From CAYMJK01 sp043101635 (GTDB lineage: Bacteria > Planctomycetota > Phycisphaerae > Phycisphaerales > UBA1924), in NCBI GenBank assembly GCA_043101635.1, contig JBICIE010000053.1:1-5964 (forward strand): DNA of 5,964 nt. The letters run 5' to 3'. The stretch's first letter is position 1. Each line of letters begins with the position of its first letter. The position numbers and the translations under genes are program-made. The notes below the pieces were generated by a model. The model was given only the letters and a program-made list of their open reading frames with translations, searched no databases and had not been told where the DNA came from. This document shows positions 1-5,964 of the stretch, piece by piece.

Positions 1-1
1 C

Positions 2-88
2 CGCGCCCGCCGCGGCCGCTGCCCGAAGTGCAACTACGACCTCGCCGGCCTCGACGGCCCCTGCCCCGAGTGCGGAGCCGCCCGATGA
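2..88 (+). CDS. 3' fragment of zinc-ribbon protein (mirror copy of gene 1 C-terminus)
   Basis: An open frame enters from the left edge and ends at TGA 86-88. Its 28 codons read RARRGRCPKC...CPECGAAR, a two-knuckle CxxC zinc ribbon. The sequence is identical, third codon positions included, to the last 28 codons of gene 1 on the other strand, because it lies in the left arm of a perfect inverted repeat. It could be a second, inverted copy of the gene end. It could equally be an assembly or amplification fold-back of the same molecule, in which case no separate gene exists. I lean towards the fold-back because the identity extends past the stop codon without one mismatch. Confidence 0.35.
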   Translation, partial: RARRGRCPKCNYDLAGLDGPCPECGAAR

Positions 89-93
89 AGCGC

Positions 94-126
94 GGCGAGC
101 AGCAGCGTGCGGCGCCAGCGCTTCAT
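94..126 (-). pseudogene. Start of next minus-strand gene, cut off by the palindrome
   Basis: On the minus strand an ATG at 126-124 overlaps the TGA stop of gene 1 (125-123) in the classic ATGA arrangement of translationally coupled genes. It reads MKRWRRTLLLA, a basic start followed by hydrophobic residues as in a signal peptide or membrane anchor. After codon 11 the sequence turns into the mirror image of gene 1, so the frame becomes antisense of the zinc-ribbon tail (ALHRAAPHS...). The first codons closely match the relic start at 1987-1964 (MKRWRRTL). I read this as a real third gene of the minus-strand run whose body is lost at the fold-back. The product cannot be named. Confidence 0.4.
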
Positions 127-133
127 CGGGCGG
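103..133 (-). repeat. 31-nt exact repeat of 1964-1994 (start-codon context)
   Basis: Positions 103-133 are identical to 1964-1994. Read on the minus strand, both contain CCGCCCG, then ATG, then codons for KRWRRTL. Here the ATG overlaps the stop of gene 1; in the other copy it lies upstream of gene 2, where the following sequence diverges. Shared bases across a start codon suggest that the 5' ends of related genes have been duplicated or recombined. Confidence 0.85.
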
Positions 134-704
134 CTCCGCACTCGGGGCAGGGGCCGTCGAGGCCGGCGAGGTCGTAGTTGCACTTCGGGCAGCGGCCGCG
201 GCGGGCGCGGAGGCGGCGGCGCAGGGGGAAGAAGCTCAGCGGCAGCGCGACGATCGCGGCGTAGAAGAGGGTGTTGAGGAGGAAGCCAGACGGTTTGACT
301 TCAACTACCAAGCCACGCCCCGCGACCTCGATCGACGCGCTTTGTTGGACGATGTCAATCCGCCCCCCGTCCTGCTCCGCGACATAGACCGACCGAATCG
401 CCCGCCGCGGCCAGCCGTATTGCCGGATCGCGACGGCTGCGGTTCCGTAGTCTGTGTCAACACCAAAGAAAGCGACATCGGCGAACCAAGTGCTCGATCG
501 GCCTGCAAGCTCTGGTTGCTCCGGCCACGCTTCTGGTACGTCAACTGGCCACTCCTTTGGCAGCTGCTCTGCCGGCGCCGATCGTTCCAGAAGTTGTGAA
601 ACGATCGCGACAGAAGCTGTTACGCCCGCGCCCAGAGCGCCGAGGGTCAAGAGCACGATGGCGGGGCGACGCCAGCAGCGCATCGGGCGGGGTCTGTGCG
701 CCAT
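123..704 (-). CDS. Membrane-anchored protein with C-terminal zinc ribbon (gene 1)
   Basis: Predicted 193 residues, function unknown. A basic start (MAHRPRPMRCWRR) leads into a membrane segment at about residues 15-38. A soluble part follows with a Pro/Trp/Glu-rich stretch (48-66) and the motif RQYGWPRRAIRSVY (94-107). A second membrane segment lies at about 139-160 (FLLNTLFYAAIVALPL), then an Arg-rich patch (162-171) and a zinc ribbon with CPKC 172-175 and CPEC 186-189, ten residues apart. Both termini should be cytoplasmic, with the middle outside. It is a paralogue of gene 3 (shared GWP, LLNT.FY, RGRCPKC and CPECG elements). The start at 704 is chosen because GGAG lies 9 nt upstream (717-714) and because this ATG sits at the same distance from the upstream palindrome as the well-supported start of gene 4. 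The alternative is ATG at 683 (186 residues, MRCWRRPAIVLL), which resembles the starts of gene 3 and the truncated gene at 126. The stop overlaps the next start by ATGA. Confidence 0.85.
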   Translation of the reverse strand: MAHRPRPMRCWRRPAIVLLTLGALGAGVTASVAIVSQLLERSAPAEQLPKEWPVDVPEAWPEQPELAGRSSTWFADVAFFGVDTDYGTAAVAIRQYGWPRRAIRSVYVAEQDGGRIDIVQQSASIEVAGRGLVVEVKPSGFLLNTLFYAAIVALPLSFFPLRRRLRARRGRCPKCNYDLAGLDGPCPECGAAR

Positions 705-713
705 GAGGGAGGT

Positions 714-717
714 CTCC
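714..717 (-). promoter_or_regulatory. Possible ribosome binding site of gene 1
   Basis: GGAG on the minus strand ends 9 nt before the ATG at 704-702. It overlaps the end of the conserved palindromic repeat. The ATG at 683 has no comparable site, which supports the longer start. The same GGAG and spacing occur in copy B before an ATG at 2008 that is probably not the true start of gene 2, so this evidence alone is weak. Confidence 0.4.
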
Positions 718-777
718 GGCGCCGGCTGATGCGGCCTTATCGGCCGATCAGCCGCGGCAACAGATTCTACGCCGCAG

Positions 778-791
778 CGATCTTCGGATCG
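778..791 (+). other. cTTCGg hairpin in copy A
   Basis: CGATC-TTCG-GATCG forms a 5-bp stem with a TTCG loop closed by C-G. As RNA from the plus strand this is the unusually stable cUUCGg tetraloop; the minus-strand transcript would have a CGAA loop. The whole hairpin is unchanged in copy B (2108-2121), although flanking bases vary. Confidence 0.6.
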
Positions 792-832
792 GGCGGCTGG
801 GCCACAGTGGCGGCGCATCCAAGACCCTATGA

Positions 833-1909
833 CTACTGCGCCGAGGTGACCTTTTTGTACGGGAGCCAGACCTTGTATGACGTCGGCATCGTGGCGCCGT
901 GCTCCTGCTCCGGTTGTTCCTGTTGCGATTGCTCCAAACTGAGCAGGGCGGCGCCGATGAAAGGATCCCATGGGCCGGGCTCGTAGGGCGGGAACACGAC
1001 TCTGTCGTAGATGGGCACGGTCAGCAGCAGGGATCGCGGAGACACCTCCGTGTGATGGTTGATCAACGGCACGATCTGGATGCCGCCGGAGGAATCAGCC
1101 CATACCAGGCTCTTGGTCGAAGCGCCCTGCAGAATCGGAATGTAGTGCTGCCCATCCAATGCGGCCATCTGGTACGGCCAGTCGATGACGCCGTGGAGAT
1201 CCGCAGGCACACGCGCAGCGGCCTCGACATCGATGACGGCGATGCGCTCAGGGCCGGCTTCCACGAGCAGGAGGTTGTCGTCCTCAAGGGCCGCGACGAG
1301 CCCGGGCGCGTGATCGAGCGAAACCGCCCGTGCCCCTGCCGCGTCGACCGCACCATCGACGCGCCCGACGAGAACGCCGTCGGGGGCGTTCGCAGTCCAG
1401 AGCTTCGAGCCGGGGAAGATCCGCAGGGAGCCTTCATCAATACTTGCCGCGACCGGCACGGCAATATGCGGATCGCACACATCCGCCAGTTGCAGTGATC
1501 CGCTGCGCGTGTAGATGAAGTGCCTCGTAGAGACGAAGCGCGGGTTCTTGGCCTCATCAAGGCGAACCGGTGCAGCCTGCGCTGTCCAATCACGCCAGAT
1601 CAGAATGGGCCCATCCTCTCTCGCTCCCTCAGAAACGAGCAGCGCCTTGCCGTCCATGCCGATCAGCGAGAGTGGCTCGTCGATTGCGGCGGATGCCACG
1701 GCGGCGCGCACCCTTGCCGCCGCCTCTTGCAGGCCCGTGGCGTCGTCTTGTGGTGAGACCACTTCCTCGCCGCCGACGAAGACGGGCGTCACGCCGACCG
1801 TATAGGTGACGCTCTGCAGGTCGATACTGCACCCGGCGGGCAGCATGACACCGAGTGGGAAGAGCCCCGAGAGCATTGCCCGGACGGGCACGATGAGTGA
1901 TCGCGTCAT
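833..1909 (-). CDS. Probable secreted lipoprotein of unknown function (gene 2)
   Basis: Predicted 358 residues. The start at 1909 is chosen because GGAGG lies 5 nt upstream (1919-1915) and because it yields a signal peptide: a basic start, hydrophobic core (about 11-23) and LPAGC with C27 as candidate lipidated residue. The Pro at -3 is not ideal for a lipobox, so simple export is an alternative. The mature part has short alternating beta-like segments (PLSLIGMDGKALLVSE, PILIWRDW, LVAALEDDNLLLVEAG, IAVIDVEAAARV) suggesting a beta-propeller or similar beta fold; this is inference, as no clear family motif is visible. A Gln/Glu-rich stretch (LEQSQQEQPEQEHG) lies near the C-terminus. The frame stays open upstream to ATGs at 1987 and 2008 inside repeat copy B (MAHRPRPMKRWRRTL...), which I treat as repeat-derived. 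Stop TAG at 835-833. Gene 1 follows after 128 nt on the same strand. Confidence 0.8.
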   Translation of the reverse strand: MTRSLIVPVRAMLSGLFPLGVMLPAGCSIDLQSVTYTVGVTPVFVGGEEVVSPQDDATGLQEAAARVRAAVASAAIDEPLSLIGMDGKALLVSEGAREDGPILIWRDWTAQAAPVRLDEAKNPRFVSTRHFIYTRSGSLQLADVCDPHIAVPVAASIDEGSLRIFPGSKLWTANAPDGVLVGRVDGAVDAAGARAVSLDHAPGLVAALEDDNLLLVEAGPERIAVIDVEAAARVPADLHGVIDWPYQMAALDGQHYIPILQGASTKSLVWADSSGGIQIVPLINHHTEVSPRSLLLTVPIYDRVVFPPYEPGPWDPFIGAALLSLEQSQQEQPEQEHGATMPTSYKVWLPYKKVTSAQ

Positions 1910-1914
1910 CGGCG

Positions 1915-1919
1915 CCTCC
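1915..1919 (-). promoter_or_regulatory. Ribosome binding site of gene 2
   Basis: GGAGG on the minus strand with a 5-nt spacer (CGCCG) before ATG 1909-1907. It decides the start, because three upstream in-frame ATGs (1921, 1987, 2008) lack such a site or sit in repeated DNA. Confidence 0.7.
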
Positions 1920-2044
1920 ATGTGAAGGAGTAAGGCGCTGGCCGTTGTTGGTGTTACATCTACCAGCGTGCGGCGCCAGCGCTTCATCGGGCGGGGTCTG
2001 TGCGCCATGAGGGAGGTCTCCGGCGCCGGCTGATGCGGCAACTC

Positions 2045-2073
2045 GGGCTCGTGGGGCGTGGGGCGTGGGGGGG
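2045..2073 (+). other. Putative G-quadruplex in hairpin loop of copy B
   Basis: Four G-runs lie at 2045-2047, 2053-2056, 2060-2063 and 2067-2073, separated by 5, 3 and 3 nt. This fits the usual G3+ N1-7 pattern. Two GTGGGGC units stand in tandem. The sequence lies in the loop of the bulged hairpin and on the template strand for gene 2. Copy C has one GTGGGGC unit fewer; copy A has none. Confidence 0.6.
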
Positions 2074-2107
2074 CCGATCAGCCGCGGCGCCAGATTCTAC
2101 GCCGCGG

Positions 2108-2121
2108 CGATCTTCGGATCG
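2108..2121 (+). other. cTTCGg hairpin in copy B
   Basis: The same CGATC-TTCG-GATCG hairpin as at 778-791, unchanged. It is absent from copy C. Confidence 0.6.
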
Positions 2122-2191
2122 GGCGGCTGGGCCACAGCGGCCGCTTGCCCATCGTGGGGCTCGTGGGGTGATGGCGGCGTCTCGGCTTCAA

Positions 2192-2197
2192 TACAAT
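2192..2197 (+). promoter_or_regulatory. Weak -10 box candidate for gene 3
   Basis: TACAAT lies 71 nt before the gene 3 ATG in a locally AT-richer stretch (CTTCAATACAATCCC). It differs from TATAAT at one base. No convincing -35 box is found at the usual distance, so this is only a candidate. Confidence 0.2.
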
Positions 2198-2268
2198 CCC
2201 GCCACCCCCACGTTCAGGGGCGAGCAGGCATCCCGGGCGCCCGCCCGCGCAGCGCAGTACACTCGACC

Positions 2269-3039
2269 ATGCGCTGGCGCCTCCTCCGCCGCTGCCTGCT
2301 CTGTGCGATCCTCGGCCTGATCACCTCGGTGGCCGTCGCGTGGGGGCTGAGCGTGCCCTGGGATCTGACGCGGCTCTTCAAGGAGCCACACGCACAGGGC
2401 TATGCGGTGGTGGACGAGGTCATCGTCGATCTGTCCGTCCGGCGCGGCGTGGGCTGGCGAACCGAGTTGTGGAGGCTGATCGACACGAAAGCGCCCGGAC
2501 CGCAACACGACGAGGTGCGTGAGATCGCAAGGTCATTGGAGGAACGGATCATCCCATTGCGGCAAGCCGCAACAATCACGGAACCTCCCTGGTCTCTCGA
2601 TGAGCGCGCAGCCGAGGATCCGCCGATTGTCAACATGGGGGGCGACGATGTGTCGGTCCTCTATAACAGCTTTGGCTGGCCGCTGACGAGCGTCGGATCC
2701 ACGCGGCGCCTCGACTATACCCGAAGGGAAGGCGTAATCCCGCCTGTAGAGTCGCACGCGGCCGTCCTGACGCTGCCCTGGCGCCGCCCGCACGCGCTGA
2801 CGGGAATGCCGGACAACGTCCGCCTGCCGCTGCGCCCGCTTCCCGGCCTGTTGCTCAACACCATCTTCTACGGACTGCTCTGGGCGCTGCTCCTGTTCGC
2901 CCCCGGCGCCATCCGCCGCCGCATCCGCCGCGCCAAGGGCCGCTGCCCGAAGTGCGGCTTCTCCCTCGCCGGCCAGCCGCAGCCCGGCTGCCCCGAGTGC
3001 GGCCACGGCCGAGCGCCGGCGGCTCGCGCAGCGGCTTAG
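2269..3039 (+). CDS. Membrane-anchored protein with C-terminal zinc ribbon (gene 3)
   Basis: Predicted 256 residues, function unknown. MRWRLLRR is followed by a membrane segment (about 9-29). A soluble domain (about 30-190) carries a charged helical stretch (DEVREIARSLEERI, 81-94) and a FGWPLTSVGSTRRLDY motif (135-150). A second membrane segment spans about 191-213 (LLLNTIFYGLLWALLLF), then basic residues and a zinc ribbon with CPKC 226-229 and CPEC 241-244, eleven residues apart. The tail ends in an Ala/Arg-rich extension. It shares layout and several motifs with gene 1 but is about 60 residues longer in the middle and clearly diverged, so the duplication is old. The start is chosen because the signal-like sequence begins there; no clear Shine-Dalgarno site precedes it. 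The frame is open back to 2065, but that part lies in repeat copy B. It is divergent from gene 2 and convergent with gene 4. Confidence 0.85.
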   Translation: MRWRLLRRCLLCAILGLITSVAVAWGLSVPWDLTRLFKEPHAQGYAVVDEVIVDLSVRRGVGWRTELWRLIDTKAPGPQHDEVREIARSLEERIIPLRQAATITEPPWSLDERAAEDPPIVNMGGDDVSVLYNSFGWPLTSVGSTRRLDYTRREGVIPPVESHAAVLTLPWRRPHALTGMPDNVRLPLRPLPGLLLNTIFYGLLWALLLFAPGAIRRRIRRAKGRCPKCGFSLAGQPQPGCPECGHGRAPAARAAA

Positions 3040-3064
3040 ACCCGAGCGTCCGGGGGGGCCGAAG

Positions 3065-3274
3065 CGCGGTAGGAGCTTCCATCTGCGCGGTACGAGGCTC
3101 TGTCTGCACGGTATTTTGTTTCCTCTGCGCGGCAATTTGCTCTGTCTGCGCGCTATGACGGAGCATCTGCGCGGCACGAGGCTCTGTCTGCGCGGTATTT
3201 TGCTCTCTCATAGCGCCATTTTGCTCTCTCATGGCGCTATTTTGCTCTGTCATAGCGGTATTTTGCTCTGTCAT
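3065..3274. repeat. Ten tandem 21-bp units in the gap between genes 3 and 4
   Basis: Ten units of exactly 21 nt start at 3065, 3086, 3107, 3128, 3149, 3170, 3191, 3212, 3233 and 3254, with no indels. A typical unit is CGCGGTATTTTGCTCTxTCA plus one base. Units 2 and 6 differ at one base; units 7 and 10 at two. Similarity of unit pairs 1/5, 2/6, 3/7 and 4/8 suggests an 84-bp higher-order duplication. On the minus strand each unit reads as seven residues, (M/Q)TEQNTA-like, with no stop codon through all ten. The array is richer in A+T than its flanks. The remainder of the 3040-3415 gap is a GC-rich stretch (3275-3415) with one small inverted repeat and no gene I can support. Confidence 0.95.
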
Positions 3275-3347
3275 AATGGCTCGATGTGGCCGCGCAGCGG
3301 CCTGACGCCGGCGCGAGCGGCGATGGCGGGCCCTGGGCATCGGTTTT

Positions 3348-3373
3348 TCCGGACAGTGAGCGCTGCGTCCGGA
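3348..3373. other. Small inverted repeat between convergent genes
   Basis: TCCGGAC (3348-3354) pairs with GTCCGGA (3367-3373) around a 12-nt loop, 43 nt past the stop of gene 4. A run of five T precedes it on the plus strand, which becomes A residues after the hairpin on the minus strand. It therefore lacks the U-tract of an intrinsic terminator in either direction. A role in ending transcription of gene 4 or gene 3 is possible but unsupported. Confidence 0.3.
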
Positions 3374-3415
3374 TAAGGCGAGATGGCGGCAGTGCACATG
3401 ACGCCAGCGCGCGGC

Positions 3416-3658
3416 TCACGCCTCGCCTGAGCCGATCATGTCAGACAGCCCTGAAGCAGCGCACACGGCGCCCCAGATTCCCAGGACCAGCGTCCCTGGG
3501 ATGCGCGCCAGTATGTTGATCAGCCCAACCCAGTGGTAGTCCATTCCCGTCGCTGTCAGGAACCACTCGAGGCCGAACCAGCAGCCCGCGGCAAGCGCAA
3601 GCAGCACGATGCCCAGGAAGAGCTTCGATCCGACGAACTCCAGCCAGAAAGGGGCCAT
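3416..3658 (-). CDS. Small two-pass membrane protein of unknown function (gene 4)
   Basis: Predicted 80 residues. Two hydrophobic segments are visible, about 12-35 (KLFLGIVLLALAAGCWFGLEWF) and about 53-70 (PGTLVLGIWGAVCAAS), joined by a short TATGMDYHWVGLINILAR link. It ends GSGEA. I do not recognise the family. The start at 3658 is supported by AAGGA five nt upstream. The frame is open 11 codons further to 3691, but that stretch (MPHQPAPVRTA) is repeat copy C. It lies 223 nt downstream of comEC on the same strand, separated by repeat copy C and other repeats, so co-transcription is uncertain. It is convergent with gene 3. Confidence 0.7.
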   Translation of the reverse strand: MAPFWLEFVGSKLFLGIVLLALAAGCWFGLEWFLTATGMDYHWVGLINILARIPGTLVLGIWGAVCAASGLSDMIGSGEA

Positions 3659-3663
3659 CGCTG

Positions 3664-3668
3664 TCCTT
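3664..3668 (-). promoter_or_regulatory. Ribosome binding site of gene 4
   Basis: AAGGA on the minus strand with a 5-nt spacer (CAGCG) to ATG 3658-3656. It lies directly beside the palindrome of copy C, so folding of the hairpin could affect access to it. Confidence 0.65.
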
Positions 3669-3669
3669 A

Positions 3670-3750
3670 CCGGCGCCGGCTGATGCGGCACAACTCGGGC
3701 TCGTGGGGCGTGGGGGGGCCGATCAGCCGCGGCGGATGATCCTACGCGCC
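3670..3750 (-). repeat. Dispersed palindromic leader element, copy C (partial)
   Basis: CCGGCGCCGGCTGATGCGGC at 3670-3689 matches copies A and B. The bulged hairpin pairs 3677-3689 with 3718-3729 around a 28-nt loop whose G-rich content matches copy B, with one CGTGGGG unit fewer and two extra bases (CA) near its start. Beyond 3737 only a degraded trace remains (GATCCTACGC against GATTCTACGC), and the TTCG hairpin is missing. The hairpin edge is exactly 11 nt from the gene 4 ATG, although the 11 nt themselves differ from those in copies A and B. Confidence 0.8.
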
Positions 3751-3751
3751 G

Positions 3752-3779
3752 AGGCGCCAGGCGCGAGGCGCCCGCGCCT
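3752..3779. repeat. GC-rich 7-nt tandem repeat with hairpin
   Basis: AGGCGCC, AGGCGCG and AGGCGCC follow in tandem (3752-3772), then CGCGCCT (3773-3779). AGGCGCG (3759-3765) pairs with CGCGCCT across a 7-nt loop. It lies about 100 nt past the stop of comEC. There is no T-run on either side, so a terminator role is not shown. Confidence 0.5.
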
Positions 3780-3838
3780 GCTCATCCCCACCGCCTTGTG
3801 CGCTCCTTCATCATTCAGCATTCATCCGCGCCCTCCCA

Positions 3839-3866
3839 ATCTGTGCCTCCATCTGTGTCATCTGTG
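3839..3866. repeat. Short ATCTGTG repeats downstream of comEC
   Basis: ATCTGTG occurs at 3839-3845, 3851-3857 and 3860-3866 (CACAGAT on the minus strand), within an AT-richer stretch just past the comEC stop. From memory, similar CACAGAT-type runs occur in gaps of many environmental bacterial genomes, including Planctomycetota; this was not checked. A 24-codon minus frame (3885-3811) overlaps the comEC stop by ATGA but mostly translates the repeat, so I do not call it a gene. Confidence 0.6.
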
Positions 3867-3881
3867 GATTACTCTGAGCGA

Positions 3882-5964
<2,083 letters not shown>

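Larger units (their letters stand above)
1..210. repeat. Perfect 93-bp inverted repeat with 24-nt centre
   Basis: Positions 1-93 are the exact reverse complement of 118-210, separated by 94-117. Inside the centre, 94-97 (GGCG) can pair with 113-116 (CGCC), leaving A117 bulged, so the pairing continues four more base pairs. The arms cover the zinc-ribbon C-terminus of gene 1, its stop codon and the first three codons of the overlapping minus-strand start. The left arm begins at the window's first base, so its true length is unknown. Perfect identity over coding and non-coding bases means either a very recent inverted duplication or a fold-back artefact at a contig end. Confidence 0.95.
681..811 (-). 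repeat. Dispersed palindromic leader element, copy A
   Basis: Positions 681-735 match copy B (1985-2039) exactly over 55 nt. Positions 742-811 match 2072-2141 with four mismatches in 70 nt. A bulged hairpin is formed by 723-736 (CGGCTGATGCGGCC) and 742-754 (GGCCGATCAGCCG): 13 bp, bulged G731, loop TTATC. A second hairpin, CGATC-TTCG-GATCG, lies at 778-791. The element fills most of the 128-nt gap between the gene 2 stop and the gene 1 start. The hairpin edge (CCGGC at 716-720) is 11 nt from the gene 1 ATG. There is no T-run, so it is not a standard intrinsic terminator. It could be a leader, a REP/MITE-like repeat, or both. Confidence 0.85.
1964..2141 (-). repeat. Dispersed palindromic leader element, copy B
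   Basis: This copy occupies half of the 359-nt gap between the divergent genes 2 and 3. It has, in plus-strand order, the 31-nt start-context repeat shared with 103-133 (1964-1994), the 55-nt block shared with copy A (1985-2039), the bulged hairpin (2027-2039 with 2073-2084, 12 bp), a 33-nt G-rich loop (2040-2072), and the TTCG hairpin (2108-2121). An ATG at 2008 stands 11 nt from the hairpin edge as in the other copies, and its frame runs into gene 2. The rest of the gap (1910-1963 and 2142-2268) holds the gene 2 ribosome site, two more GTGGGG runs near 2154-2168 and no gene that I can see. Confidence 0.85.

Noticed and set aside
723..754. Intrinsic terminator for gene 2
   Set aside because: The hairpin is strong but no T-run follows on the minus strand, and the same structure appears just upstream of the ATGs at 2008 and 3658, so a leader or mobile repeat explains it better.
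899..1498. 199-residue plus-strand frame
   Set aside because: It is antisense to gene 2, which has a signal peptide and a good ribosome site; the plus-strand translation shows no domain-like features.
3065..3274. CRISPR array
   Set aside because: The units are contiguous and diverge gradually with no unique spacers, so this is a simple tandem repeat.
2855..3397. 180-residue minus-strand frame containing the 21-bp array
   Set aside because: Its second half is antisense to the well-supported gene 3 and reads as Arg/Gly-rich shadow sequence. No ribosome site precedes its start or the ATG at 3274. The repeat itself is reported instead.

Overview
The window is GC-rich bacterial DNA that most resembles a Planctomycetota genome, probably Phycisphaerae-like. 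The main clue is a pair of paralogous proteins with the layout membrane segment, soluble domain with a GWP motif, 'LLNT.FY' membrane segment, Arg-rich stretch and C-terminal CPKC...CPEC zinc ribbon. I associate that tail with uncharacterised planctomycete proteins. This assignment is from memory; no search was run.

Layout, left to right. Positions 1-210 form a perfect 93-bp inverted repeat around a 24-nt centre. Its right arm is the end of minus-strand gene 1 (zinc-ribbon membrane protein, 123-704) plus the first codons of an overlapping next gene; its left arm is the same sequence mirrored. Gene 2 (minus, 833-1909) encodes a probable secreted lipoprotein of unknown function. Gene 3 (plus, 2269-3039) is a divergent paralogue of gene 1. 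Between gene 3 and gene 4 is a 376-nt gap containing ten tandem 21-bp units (3065-3274). Gene 4 (minus, 3416-3658) encodes an 80-residue protein with two membrane segments. The right third is a 5'-truncated comEC/rec2-type DNA-uptake channel gene (minus, from 3882 to beyond the window edge).

The most interesting structure is a dispersed palindromic element present three times (near 681-811, 1985-2141 and 3670-3750), always in the same orientation and always on the upstream side of a minus-strand reading frame. Its bulged hairpin edge lies exactly 11 nt before an ATG in each copy. The hairpin loop varies from 5 to 33 nt and in two copies holds G-runs able to form a quadruplex. Two copies carry a second hairpin with a cTTCGg loop. 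This could be a REP/MITE-like repeat or a duplicated 5' leader with a regulatory role.

The genes do not form an obvious pathway. ComEC is the only one with a well-known role (DNA transport across the inner membrane). The rest look like envelope proteins of unknown function linked mainly by shared upstream repeats. No tRNA, rRNA, CRISPR array, transposase or phage gene was seen.
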